From the NCBI GenBank assembly GCA_965662265.1, contig CBFIGX010000003.1:1-64000 (forward strand): a stretch of DNA of 64,000 nt. Reading direction: 5' to 3'. This DNA is from CBFIGX01 sp965662265. GTDB lineage: Bacteria > Bacteroidota > Bacteroidia > Flavobacteriales > UBA7430. Position numbers and translations under genes: made by a program. The notes under the pieces are model-generated. The model did no database searches. It was not told where the DNA came from and saw nothing but the letters and a program-made list of their open reading frames with translations. Positions 1 through 7,701 of this stretch are shown piece by piece. Each line of letters opens with the position of its first letter. The first letter of the stretch is position 1.

Positions 1-60
1 GAAGGAAAAGTTCTATTTAACGTATACAACGACGGATCAGTAGAAAAAGTGGTTAAGTAA
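1..60 (+). CDS. C-terminal end of a secreted protein (partial)
   Basis: The window opens inside a reading frame whose last 19 codons end in KVLFNVYNDGSVEKVVK before TAA at 58-60. This resembles the end of the protein at 1548-4271 (GVLFYIYEDGTLEKIIK), so the missing upstream gene is probably a paralogue carrying the same T9SS-like C-terminal sorting region. A strong terminator follows at once. Nothing can be said about its main domains. Confidence 0.6.
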   Translation, partial: EGKVLFNVYNDGSVEKVVK

Positions 61-80
61 AACATACACCACGATATTAA

Positions 81-110
81 AAAGGGCTGCATTATGCAGC
101 CCTTTTTTTA
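81..110 (+). terminator. Rho-independent terminator
   Basis: An 11-bp perfect stem (AAAGGGCTGCA 81-91 with TGCAGCCCTTT 95-105), a TTA loop and a T tract. It ends the transcript of the partial gene upstream and separates it from the tRNA promoter. Confidence 0.9.
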
Positions 111-140
111 TGGGATTCTTTTTGTTTTGACTAAGTTTAG

Positions 141-148
141 TATATTTG
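141..148 (+). promoter_or_regulatory. -7 box of tRNA-Asn promoter
   Basis: TATATTTG matches the Bacteroidota -7 consensus TAnnTTTG and lies 13 nt before the mature tRNA 5' end. A TTTG at 121-124, 16 nt upstream, is a possible -33 element. Confidence 0.6.
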
Positions 149-161
149 CCCCGCAAAACAT

Positions 162-235
162 TCCTCCTTAGCTCAGTTGGTTAGAGCATCTGACTGTTAA
201 TCAGAGGGTCCTTGGTTCGAGCCCAAGAGGGGGAG
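162..235 (+). tRNA. tRNA-Asn (GUU)
   Basis: A full cloverleaf can be drawn. The acceptor stem TCCTCCT (162-168) pairs with AGGGGGA (228-234) with one G-U pair. The D stem is GCTC/GAGC, the anticodon stem TCTGA/TCAGA carries anticodon GTT at 196-198, and the T arm is CTTGG-TTCGAGC-CCAAG. The discriminator base is G235. CCA is not fully encoded (CCT follows). The anticodon GTT specifies asparagine. The gatC gene at 47622 means this genome also encodes at least part of the GatCAB amidotransferase, so indirect Asn or Gln charging is possible. Confidence 0.97.
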
Positions 236-241
236 CCTTAT

Positions 242-280
242 AGGTCAGGTTATTTCTAAAAATAACTTGACCTTTTTTGT
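242..280 (+). terminator. Terminator after tRNA-Asn
   Basis: AGGTCAGGTTATT (242-254) pairs with AATAACTTGACCT (261-273) with one G-U pair, followed by TTTTTT. The tRNA 3' end plus this hairpin resembles two other places in the window (near 796-835 and 7622-7646). Confidence 0.85.
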
Positions 281-311
281 TTGTTTTTGTATTATTGTAA
301 AAACATAAATT

Positions 312-692
312 ATGAAAACAAAAATTACCTTATCAATAATTGGCGTATTTAATATAGTAATGTCTCTAGTAATGGCTTTGGCTATTAAAGATATGGCTCC
401 TTCAATGCTTAATACCGAAGTTGTAGAGGCAACTAGAATGGTTGAAGTAATGCACTACGGATTATTTCCCGCAATTTTAACTATTGGTTTAATATGTGTT
501 TTGTGTAGAAACGTAGCTCTTGAAACAGCTAAAAAAATACTTCTTTCTTACATAATTGGAACATCTACACTAATGTGTATGTTCTTTATGGTGTTTGCTA
601 ATGAGCCATTGATGAATTTTGGAGTTGAAATGGTTATCCCAGACATTATAGTATTTCTAGTTTCTATTATTGGATACATAAAAGCCAAATAG
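312..692 (+). CDS. Small integral membrane protein, unknown
   Basis: A 126-residue protein not recognised as a named family. It is very hydrophobic, with about four membrane-spanning segments near residues 5-27, 46-65, 74-96 and 106-124 and only short polar loops. It is therefore probably an inner-membrane protein of the four-helix type. ATG 312 follows an AT-rich leader and there is no Shine-Dalgarno, as usual in this phylum. The gene stands alone between two terminators (242-280 and 712-740), so it is monocistronic. Function cannot be assigned from the sequence. Confidence 0.75.
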   Translation: MKTKITLSIIGVFNIVMSLVMALAIKDMAPSMLNTEVVEATRMVEVMHYGLFPAILTIGLICVLCRNVALETAKKILLSYIIGTSTLMCMFFMVFANEPLMNFGVEMVIPDIIVFLVSIIGYIKAK

Positions 693-711
693 TAATAAAT
701 ACATTTGTTTG

Positions 712-741
712 AAAGCCACTCTAAACAGAGTGGCTTTTTTA
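712..741 (+). terminator. Rho-independent terminator
   Basis: Perfect 11-bp stem AAAGCCACTCT (712-722) / AGAGTGGCTTT (727-737), AAAC loop and a T tract, 20 nt after the stop of the small membrane protein gene. Confidence 0.92.
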
Positions 742-792
742 TTCCCTAAATTTTTTCAAATTCCAACCAAAATCGGTTCGAACGGCAACCTA

Positions 793-845
793 CAAAGGAG
801 CCTTATAGGACAACTTAATATTTTTATTGAGTTGTGCTTTTTTAT
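793..845 (+). repeat. tRNA-tail/hairpin cassette, copy B
   Basis: CAAAGGAGCCTTATAGG (793-809) repeats the sequence spanning the tRNA-Asn 3' end (GGAGCCTTATAGG 232-244). As there, it is followed by a stem-loop (ACAACTTAATA 810-820 / TATTGAGTTGT 825-835) and a T tract, so it would work as a terminator. Just upstream, CGGTTCGAACGG (about 774-785) looks like a leftover T arm. This may be the remnant of a lost tRNA gene with its terminator. Confidence 0.5.
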
Positions 846-1501
846 TATGCTAAATTTCTACGTTTAAATATTTGAATAGTAGTCTAAAAACATAGATTAT
901 TAAAATTAAAGAACATTCAATAATTAAGTTACGCTTTAAAAAATGTTATTTATTTTATCTGTGAGAACTAATTTAAAAAGTTTGTTACAACAGTTTAAAT
1001 TTCTTTTTGTAGGACCTTAGGGAAGGCTAATTAAAAGGTTACTTTATGTAGAAACCACTTTTATATATTAGATTTAGTATTTAACCTAAAGACTAAAGTT
1101 ATAGTACAGCGATTATTCAATTCCTAGAATTAATTAAGGTATTAGTATGTAGAATAAAATTATATAGAGTGACTTACCATCCTTAATAACTGATACGAAT
1201 AATCATTAAGCCCAAAAAATTTTACGCTTATAATCTCAACATCTCTATTATTTAATGTAGTGGCCTATTTTTTTGGACTCAAATGTTTCTAAATAAGTAT
1301 TAAATACAGTTCAATTGAGCAATTACTTTATTATTAGAATTTACAACAATCTATGAATCATTTTTTAGTCGATGTTAAGCTAAACATTCTAGTTTGAGCT
1401 ATTTGATGCTATCTCTTAAGACATTAGTTAAGTTACAATTTATTCAAGTTTTTTTAGTATTTAATTATTCTAATATAAACTTCATTGAAACACTCTAATT
1501 A
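846..1501 (+). other. Gene-free AT-rich interval
   Basis: About 650 bp without a credible gene: frequent stops in all frames, no RNA gene recognised and no strong hairpin noticed. It lies between the cassette hairpin at 793-845 and the promoter of the large secreted protein. It could be decayed DNA or an extended regulatory region; I see nothing that decides between these. Confidence 0.5.
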
Positions 1502-1509
1502 TATGTTTG
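1502..1509 (+). promoter_or_regulatory. Predicted -7 box
   Basis: TATGTTTG fits TAnnTTTG and lies 38 nt before the ATG of the secreted protein at 1548. A TTG at 1485-1487 is nearer than the usual spacing for a -33 element. Confidence 0.45.
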
Positions 1510-1547
1510 CCCTGTTTAATTATCATTAACTAAAAAATAAACCCCTA

Positions 1548-4271
1548 ATGAAAACAAAAAACGCAATTTCATTAATTTTGTTGCTCTTTGTGACAACATT
1601 TACCTTTGCTCAAGGTGATGTAGTGGTATCATCAAATGTTACCGGTACAGCATATTGGACAGCTAACAACACTTATCATTTAGATGGTAGTGTATTTGTT
1701 GAGCCAGGAGCTACATTACACATTGAAGCTGGTACAGTTGTAAAAGGTATGCCAGGTCAAGGTGAAGAGTCATCCTACTTATGTGTGGCAAAAGGTGCAC
1801 AAATATTTGCAGAAGGAACTGCAGATGCACCAATTATATTCACATTCGAAGCTGATCCATTAGATGGTTCAACTCCATTAACTACAAGAGGACAATGGGG
1901 AGGATTAATCGTATTAGGTGAAGCAGGATTAAACTCAACTCCGGGAGTATCAAGTATTGAAGGTATTCCAACAAACGTTCCATTTGGACAGTATGGAGGA
2001 GACAATGATGCAGATAACTCAGGAGTTATTACTTATGTATCTATACGTCATGGTGGTACTGAGATAGGTGCTGGTAATGAGATTAATGGTTTAACATTAG
2101 GTGGTGTAGGATCAGGAACTACAATTAATCACGTTGAGGTTATTGCGAATGCTGATGACGGTATTGAGTTCTTTGGTGGAACTGTAAGTGTACAGTATGC
2201 AGTTGTAACTGCTTGTGGAGATGACAGCTATGATTATGATGAAGGTTGGAGAGGTCAGTTAAACTCTCACTGGTTCACTACCCAAGCATCAGATGATGGT
2301 GATAGAGGTGGAGAGCATGATGGTGGAACAGATCCAGAAACAGCTCAACCATATGCAATGCCAGTAATAACAAATGCTACATCAATCGGTAGAGGAGCAG
2401 ATGCAGGAAAGCGTGCATTAACATTTAGAGATAATGCAGGTGGTACATATACTAATTCTATATTTTACAATTGGGCTAAAGGTGTAGATATTGAAGATCT
2501 ATCAGAAGGTGAAGATTCATACTCACGATTCTTAAGTGGAGAATTAACATTTACAAACAACGTCGTAGATTGTGAATCGAATGCATTTGTGACATCACAA
2601 GGTGAAGATTTATCTGATTACTTTAATGCAAATGGTAATTCAACATCACCTGATCATGGTCTTTCATATGGCTCAACTGTTCAAGTATGTTCAAATTCTG
2701 ATAAAGGAGCTTTTAATGCTCTAACAGGAAACTGGGCTTCATGGACACTAGCAATGTCTTCAGGTTGGTTAAGCTATGAATTACCTTCCGGTTGTATCGA
2801 TCCATCGGCTAATAACTTTAATCCATTTGCTTCAACTGATGATGGTTCTTGTGAGTATGGTTGTTCACCAGATTGGGATGTTGTAGTAACTGATCAAAAT
2901 CACTCAATATTCATTAATGGTCAATGGTTTGATGTTGACGGGAATCAAATGAGTGAGGGTTCTTTGATTGGGGTATTTTATGATAATGGATCTGATGAAT
3001 TAGCTTGTGCAGGTTATACTGAAATTGGATCAGGAACTGTTCAGATAGCTGTTATGGCAGATGATTCTCAAACTACTGCTATTGATGGATTAGTTGCAGG
3101 CCAAGAGTTAGTTTATCACGTATGGGATGCATCTTCTTGTGAAGTTTATTCAGGTACAGTTGAATATACTAATGGGCCTGAAGTATTTACTGGAAATGGA
3201 ATTACATTTATTGATAATATTTATGCATCTCCATTTGGGCCAACGGAACAGCTAATGGTTTTACCTAGTGGCTGGTCAATGTTCTCATGTTATATGCTTC
3301 CTGAGAATCTAGCGCTTGACGTACTTTTATCTGATGTTATTGATGATGTAATTATCGCTAAAGACTATCTAGGAGCGGCATATTTACCTGAATTTAACTT
3401 TAATGGTGTTGGTGATATGCAAGTTGGACAAGGATATCAAGTCAAAATGACTAATTCTAATGAATTTACTGTAACAGGTGAGTATTTATATCCATCTGAA
3501 AATCCAATTTCACTTCCCGAGGGTTGGTTTATGGTAGGATATTTAAGAGAAGAGCCAGCACCAGCAGATTTGGTATTTGCAGATATTGTATCTGATATAG
3601 TTATCGCTAAAGACTATCTTGGGGCAGCATACTTACCAGAATTTAACTTTAATGGTATTGGAGATATGGAAGCCGGTATAGGTTACCAGGTAAAGACTGC
3701 GCAAGCGACTACTCTCCAATACTTATCTAACGATGATTCTTACAGAGTTTCTGCTACTGAAGTTACTAAAAACAATGTATCTCACTATGCTAAAGTTGCT
3801 GCCACAGATAACAACATGACTGTTGTGATTGAAGATGGTGCTTGGGATGTCCTTCCAACAGAAGGCGCAGAGATTGCAGCGTTTGATAAAAATGGTAACA
3901 TGGTTGGTTCTGCAATTTACTCTAGTCCTGTAACAGTTGTTACTGTATGGGGAGATGATGCAACAACAACATCCAAAGATGGTATGCTTGCCTCAGAACC
4001 AGTTTCATTTAAAGTTTGGAACACAAATAAAGTTAGTGACTTTACAGTTGCGAAATGGATTGAAGGTTCTTCTTCTTACCAAGTAGATGGTATTAGCATA
4101 GCTTCTACTATTGAAACTAATAATGCGATTACAGAGCTTAATGCTTCAGAGAGAGTATTGGTTAAAGTAATCAATGTATTAGGACAAGATATTACTTCGA
4201 ATTATGAAACTTCTAAAGGTGTATTATTCTACATTTATGAGGATGGTACTTTAGAAAAAATAATAAAGTAA
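1548..4271 (+). CDS. Large modular secreted protein, beta-helix plus repeat modules, T9SS-like tail
   Basis: 907 residues with a signal peptide ending near FTFAQ (residues 18-22). Residues about 25-405 are Gly/Asn/Asp-rich and look like a right-handed parallel beta-helix (FVEPGATLHIEAGTVVKG near the start). A GCxDPxAxNxNPxAxxDDGSC motif starts at residue 415. Then come a module with ACAGY and an xDDxxTxxxDGxxxG core (about 445-560), two copies of a GW...KDYLGAAYLPEFNFNG module (572-634 and 656-718), and a second DDxxTxxxDG module (about 745-860). The last 40 residues (VKVINVLGQDI...YEDGTLEKIIK) resemble T9SS C-terminal sorting regions. It is expected at the cell surface, perhaps in adhesion or binding of a polymer; no catalytic site is seen. 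A terminator follows. Confidence 0.85.
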   Translation: MKTKNAISLILLLFVTTFTFAQGDVVVSSNVTGTAYWTANNTYHLDGSVFVEPGATLHIEAGTVVKGMPGQGEESSYLCVAKGAQIFAEGTADAPIIFTFEADPLDGSTPLTTRGQWGGLIVLGEAGLNSTPGVSSIEGIPTNVPFGQYGGDNDADNSGVITYVSIRHGGTEIGAGNEINGLTLGGVGSGTTINHVEVIANADDGIEFFGGTVSVQYAVVTACGDDSYDYDEGWRGQLNSHWFTTQASDDGDRGGEHDGGTDPETAQPYAMPVITNATSIGRGADAGKRALTFRDNAGGTYTNSIFYNWAKGVDIEDLSEGEDSYSRFLSGELTFTNNVVDCESNAFVTSQGEDLSDYFNANGNSTSPDHGLSYGSTVQVCSNSDKGAFNALTGNWASWTLAMSSGWLSYELPSGCIDPSANNFNPFASTDDGSCEYGCSPDWDVVVTDQNHSIFINGQWFDVDGNQMSEGSLIGVFYDNGSDELACAGYTEIGSGTVQIAVMADDSQTTAIDGLVAGQELVYHVWDASSCEVYSGTVEYTNGPEVFTGNGITFIDNIYASPFGPTEQLMVLPSGWSMFSCYMLPENLALDVLLSDVIDDVIIAKDYLGAAYLPEFNFNGVGDMQVGQGYQVKMTNSNEFTVTGEYLYPSENPISLPEGWFMVGYLREEPAPADLVFADIVSDIVIAKDYLGAAYLPEFNFNGIGDMEAGIGYQVKTAQATTLQYLSNDDSYRVSATEVTKNNVSHYAKVAATDNNMTVVIEDGAWDVLPTEGAEIAAFDKNGNMVGSAIYSSPVTVVTVWGDDATTTSKDGMLASEPVSFKVWNTNKVSDFTVAKWIEGSSSYQVDGISIASTIETNNAITELNASERVLVKVINVLGQDITSNYETSKGVLFYIYEDGTLEKIIK

Positions 4272-4293
4272 TACATTTTTACTTAATTAAATT

Positions 4294-4328
4294 GGTAGGC
4301 TACTCTTTAAAGAGTGGCCTACCTTTAT
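4294..4328 (+). terminator. Rho-independent terminator
   Basis: GGTAGGC-T-ACTCTTT (4294-4308) pairs with AAAGAGT-G-GCCTACC (4309-4323) with one internal mismatch, followed by TTTATT. It separates the two secreted-protein genes, which are therefore separate transcription units. Confidence 0.8.
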
Positions 4329-4360
4329 TGTAAAAACAAAATTTAAACTAAAACAAAATT

Positions 4361-6256
4361 ATGCTACGAAAATTATTTATTCTGTTTTTATTTTCAACTC
4401 CATTACTTGCTCAAGACCTCTACTGGCCTGAAAATGAAATTGAGATTAACACTGACCAAAATGCAACCTATTTTTTTCAAGCCTCTACTATATCAATAGA
4501 TCAAGAAGTCATAAGTGATTTTAGTCTTCGTATAGGGGCATTTTATATGGATGATAATAACCAATTAAAATGCGGGGGTATCGCAGATTTAAATGGAAAT
4601 TCATCATTTTCAATCTCACTTTTTGGGGATGATTCATTTACACCTGAAAAGGACGGTTTTTCATCAGGAGAAACTATTCATTGGATATCGCTTGATATGG
4701 AAGAAAATATTGTTATGAATGGAACCATAGCCTTAACAACAGGATCTAATGTATGGTCAGCAAACACTATTAATGTTGTTTCAAATCTTAATTTCACAGC
4801 TCCAATATATGGTTGTACTGATCAAGAAGCTTGTAATTACAATCCAGAAGCAGAAATTGAGAGTGATGAAATTCCATGCGAATATGCAAACTTTGGATAT
4901 GACTGTTTTAATAATTGTATTGACCTGGATCAAGATGGTATATGCGACATCGATGAAACAGAGGGATGCACTGATGAATTAGCTTGTAACTTTCTAATAG
5001 GTGCTACAGAGGACGATAACTCATGTGTTTACGCCGAGACAAATTTTGATTGTGATGGCAACTGTATTGATATAGATGAAGATGATGTATGTGATATTGA
5101 TGAGGTTTTTGGTTGTACTGATTCTACATTTATTGAGTTTAATCCATTGGCAACAGAAAATGATAACTCGTGTCAGAATATAGTAGTTTCAGGTTGTTCA
5201 AGTATTGATGCATTTAATTATAATCCAAATGTAAATCAGGATGATAGTAGTTGTTTGTATTCATTTAATTTACTTTTCGAAAGTAATTTATCAAGCGAAC
5301 AGTCAGTTTACAATTTCCAAATTAACTCTTTAGATTTTCCATTTTTACCAAATGGACTTGATATAGGGGATATAATAGGAGGTTTTTATCACAGTGAAGA
5401 CTCAGTTATTTGTGCAGGTTACGCAACATATACAGGAAATGAAGACTTGGCCATTACATTGAGTGGTGATGATGAATCAACCTTATTTATTGACGGGATT
5501 CAAGATGGACAAGAAATTTTTTGGGTTATTCAAGATGAAAGCACCATGCTTAGCTACCAAATCGTATTAGATTATTCTGTCGGTACAAATCAGTTTACAG
5601 CTAATAGTATAAATTTTGTTTCTGCAGTATATAACTCAGAAAATCAAATAGGTTGTATGGATGAAAGTGCATTTAATTTCAACCCTCTTGCAACTATAAA
5701 TACTAATTATTGCCAAGATTTCATATACGGATGTACCGATGCTAACGCTTGTAATTATGATGAAACTGCAAATACTGATGATGAATCTTGTTATAGTTTC
5801 GATGTTTTGTTAAGCTTCGATATAAATAGTCAAAGTTTTAATGTGTTTACTACTGCAGTAAACCCTCAGTATACTTGGCAAGTTGAAGACTTTATATTGC
5901 CAAGTACTTCAAACTCATATATTCCTGTTATAAACGGAAATTTTACCGTGTCTGTCAGTGATGAAAATGGATGTACTTATTCTGATGAATATCTTTTAGA
6001 GGATCTATCTAATAGTGAAATTGTTGATATGGTAAAAATTTTCCCAAACCCTGTAAGAAATAGTACAGTTACTATTTCTTCTACCCGACTTATTCGACAG
6101 TTTGATTTGTATAATTCTTTAGGGCAATATGTTTTAGGGAAAAACGTAAATATGGAAAAAACAACTATTGAAACAAATACTTTAAATAAAGGCATATACT
6201 ATTTAAAAGTTATCCTTGAAGAGCAGTCAGTGAGATTAAAGTTAATAGTTGATTAA
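4361..6256 (+). CDS. Secreted cysteine-repeat protein with T9SS C-terminal domain
   Basis: 631 residues. The signal peptide ends near LLAQ (residue 18). Six GCxDxxAxNYNPxA-like motifs begin near residues 151, 202, 251, 278, 431 and 457. Between them are acidic stretches DLDQDGICDIDE and DIDEDDVCDIDE (about 188-199 and 237-248), which resemble calcium-binding thrombospondin type 3 or EF-type loops. Two copies of the module with a GDDxxTxxxDGxxxGExIxW core lie near residues 48-145 and 305-425. Residues 480-545 look PKD-like. Residues 557-631 (VKIFPNPVRNSTV ... GIYYLKVILEE) are a typical Por secretion tail, so it is exported by T9SS and probably surface-anchored. It shares its modules with the upstream gene and with 10928-12448. 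No enzyme site is visible. Confidence 0.9.
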   Translation: MLRKLFILFLFSTPLLAQDLYWPENEIEINTDQNATYFFQASTISIDQEVISDFSLRIGAFYMDDNNQLKCGGIADLNGNSSFSISLFGDDSFTPEKDGFSSGETIHWISLDMEENIVMNGTIALTTGSNVWSANTINVVSNLNFTAPIYGCTDQEACNYNPEAEIESDEIPCEYANFGYDCFNNCIDLDQDGICDIDETEGCTDELACNFLIGATEDDNSCVYAETNFDCDGNCIDIDEDDVCDIDEVFGCTDSTFIEFNPLATENDNSCQNIVVSGCSSIDAFNYNPNVNQDDSSCLYSFNLLFESNLSSEQSVYNFQINSLDFPFLPNGLDIGDIIGGFYHSEDSVICAGYATYTGNEDLAITLSGDDESTLFIDGIQDGQEIFWVIQDESTMLSYQIVLDYSVGTNQFTANSINFVSAVYNSENQIGCMDESAFNFNPLATINTNYCQDFIYGCTDANACNYDETANTDDESCYSFDVLLSFDINSQSFNVFTTAVNPQYTWQVEDFILPSTSNSYIPVINGNFTVSVSDENGCTYSDEYLLEDLSNSEIVDMVKIFPNPVRNSTVTISSTRLIRQFDLYNSLGQYVLGKNVNMEKTTIETNTLNKGIYYLKVILEEQSVRLKLIVD

Positions 6257-6280
6257 GATTATTTGAAATAATAACTGAAG

Positions 6281-6325
6281 CTAAACTAATAATGGCATAA
6301 TTAAATTATGCCTTTATTAGTTTAG
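6281..6325. terminator. Bidirectional terminator between convergent genes
   Basis: A long nearly perfect palindrome: CTAAACTAATAA (6281-6292) with TTATTAGTTTAG (6314-6325), and GGCATAATT/AATTATGCC inside, broken only by a T-T mismatch. It lies between the convergent secreted-protein gene and the response regulator gene and overlaps the last codons of the latter. Confidence 0.85.
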
Positions 6326-7035
6326 TTATTTGTTTCAACTAATTTGTAGCCAACACCTTTGATGGATTTTATGAAGTTTACTCCCAGCTTGTTTCGAAGT
6401 CTAGTAATGTAAACATCTAAAGTTCTCTCACCAACAACACTATCACCCCAAATTTGATTATATATTTTTTCTCTGGTAAACACTTTATTTGGTTTTTTAG
6501 CTAACATTACCAGAAGCTCAAACTGTTTTTTAGGTAATTCACATTTCTTGTCGCCAACATGAACCACATAAGAATCTAAATCTATTCTAATGTCATTAAT
6601 CTCAATAATTGAGTTAGGTGTTGGGTTTGAATTATAATTATAGTTTGAAGCATACTCTACTAATTCTGTAGTTTTACTCAATCTAGATTGAATAGCCTTA
6701 ATTTTATTAATTAACAATTTCATTTTTATAGGCTTTCCTACAAAATCGTCACATCCTGCCTCGTATGATTTTATTTTGGTGTAATCATCGGATGATGCAG
6801 ATAACATTAATATATAAATAGAGGGATTTATTTTTCTAAGTTTTTTGCAAAGTTCAATACCATCAATGCCGTCCATCATGATATCTAAAATAACTATTGT
6901 TGGTAAAAATGTTTCATTTAATTCAAGTGCTACTTCTGCATTTTTCGCACATTTAACATCAAATCCGTTTAATTTTAGATTATAATCTAAAATTGCTCTA
7001 ATATCATTTTCATCATCAACAACTAATATTTTCAT
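6322..7035 (-). CDS. OmpR/PhoB-type response regulator
   Basis: 237 residues. The N-terminal receiver has the acidic pair D7/D8, phosphoacceptor D51 in VILDIMMDG, S79 and K101 in VGKP. The C-terminal winged helix (about 140-234) contains KKQFELLVMLAKKPNKVFTR and ends in RLRNKLGVNFIKSIKGVGYK, typical of OmpR/PhoB DNA-binding domains. When phosphorylated it should bind DNA direct repeats and regulate transcription. No histidine kinase is adjacent, so the partner is unknown; the orphan kinase at 50263 is one candidate by elimination only. It is probably co-transcribed behind the degenerate receiver at 7080-7496, 44 nt upstream. Confidence 0.93.
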   Translation of the reverse strand: MKILVVDDENDIRAILDYNLKLNGFDVKCAKNAEVALELNETFLPTIVILDIMMDGIDGIELCKKLRKINPSIYILMLSASSDDYTKIKSYEAGCDDFVGKPIKMKLLINKIKAIQSRLSKTTELVEYASNYNYNSNPTPNSIIEINDIRIDLDSYVVHVGDKKCELPKKQFELLVMLAKKPNKVFTREKIYNQIWGDSVVGERTLDVYITRLRNKLGVNFIKSIKGVGYKLVETNN

Positions 7036-7079
7036 ATTGATAAATTTTTATTGTTTATTATGAACGGGTCATAATCATG

Positions 7080-7496
7080 TTAACTTGTTGTTAGGTTATT
7101 CATATTTGCATCTGAAAATAAATTTGTAAAATCTTCAGACAACCTAACTAAAGCTTCAATTTGAGCCAATAAATATTTCGATGATTTATTATAGTTAAAA
7201 ACAAAACTAGCCCCTGTTTTTAAAGCATATAAAGCTTCATAAGAATAAGTACTATTGCATAGACCAATTAGAATTGGTTTTTTTTCTAGCGTATTGTATT
7301 TCGGTAGAAAAGAACCTAAATCATTCCCATCAATAAAAGTCTCACTAACTATAACATGACTATTACTAACATAATCATAGATTTCTTCAGAATTGAATTT
7401 TGTAATGTGAGCTATATGAAACCCTCTTTTTTTTAAATAAAATATATGTGGTTCAATGTATTCAGGCTTGTCTGAAATGAATAATACTTTTTTCAT
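7080..7496 (-). CDS. Degenerate receiver (pseudo-receiver) domain protein
   Basis: 138 residues, a stand-alone CheY-like fold judged from its hydrophobic pattern: KKVLFISDKPE, then SHVIVSETFIDGNDL, then GLCNS, then KTGASFVFNY. By eye the phosphoacceptor Asp is E52, only one residue of the acidic pair is kept (D9), and the conserved Thr/Ser and Lys positions are not conserved. It is unlikely to be phosphorylated normally and may act as a fixed-state or protein-binding receiver. It is encoded directly upstream of the intact OmpR-type regulator on the same strand, which suggests a joint role. The family assignment is inferred from pattern, not from close similarity. Confidence 0.6.
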   Translation of the reverse strand: MKKVLFISDKPEYIEPHIFYLKKRGFHIAHITKFNSEEIYDYVSNSHVIVSETFIDGNDLGSFLPKYNTLEKKPILIGLCNSTYSYEALYALKTGASFVFNYNKSSKYLLAQIEALVRLSEDFTNLFSDANMNNLTTS

Positions 7497-7610
7497 AATA
7501 CATTTTTTACAAAAAAAGCTATTTTATAAAAACTTATTGTTAATGATAAATTACGTTTATATTAAATAGATGCAGAACAAATTGAAATCTGGTTTAAATT
7601 TAAAGTTAAC

Positions 7611-7647
7611 TTAACATGACCAGGGAGAGCCTTATAGGTCATGTTAT
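7611..7647 (+). repeat. tRNA-tail/hairpin cassette, copy C
   Basis: AGGGAGAGCCTTATAGGTCA (7622-7641) repeats, with one difference, the sequence spanning the 3' end of tRNA-Asn and its downstream hairpin (228-247). TAACATGACC (7612-7621) pairs perfectly with GGTCATGTTA (7637-7646). There is no intact tRNA here. It lies between divergent genes and ends about 28 nt before the promoter of the M1 peptidase gene. Confidence 0.55.
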
Positions 7648-7674
7648 TTTTCAAAAATAAATAACCTAATTTCT

Positions 7675-7682
7675 TATCTTTG
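7675..7682 (+). promoter_or_regulatory. Predicted -7 box
   Basis: TATCTTTG matches TAnnTTTG, 19 nt before the ATG of the M1 peptidase gene, giving a leader of about 14 nt. Confidence 0.6.
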
Positions 7683-7701
7683 TAGCACTAAAATAATTTC
7701 A

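Noticed and set aside
292..305. TTATTGTAAAAACA shared by the leaders of the genes at 312 and 4361 (also 4325-4338)
   Set aside because: AT-rich 14-mer that could be chance; no match to the -7 consensus and no third copy noticed.
4811..5790. Regularly spaced Cys/Asp repeats in DNA considered as a CRISPR-like array
   Set aside because: They are protein repeats (GCTD motifs) inside an open frame with irregular spacing and diverged DNA.
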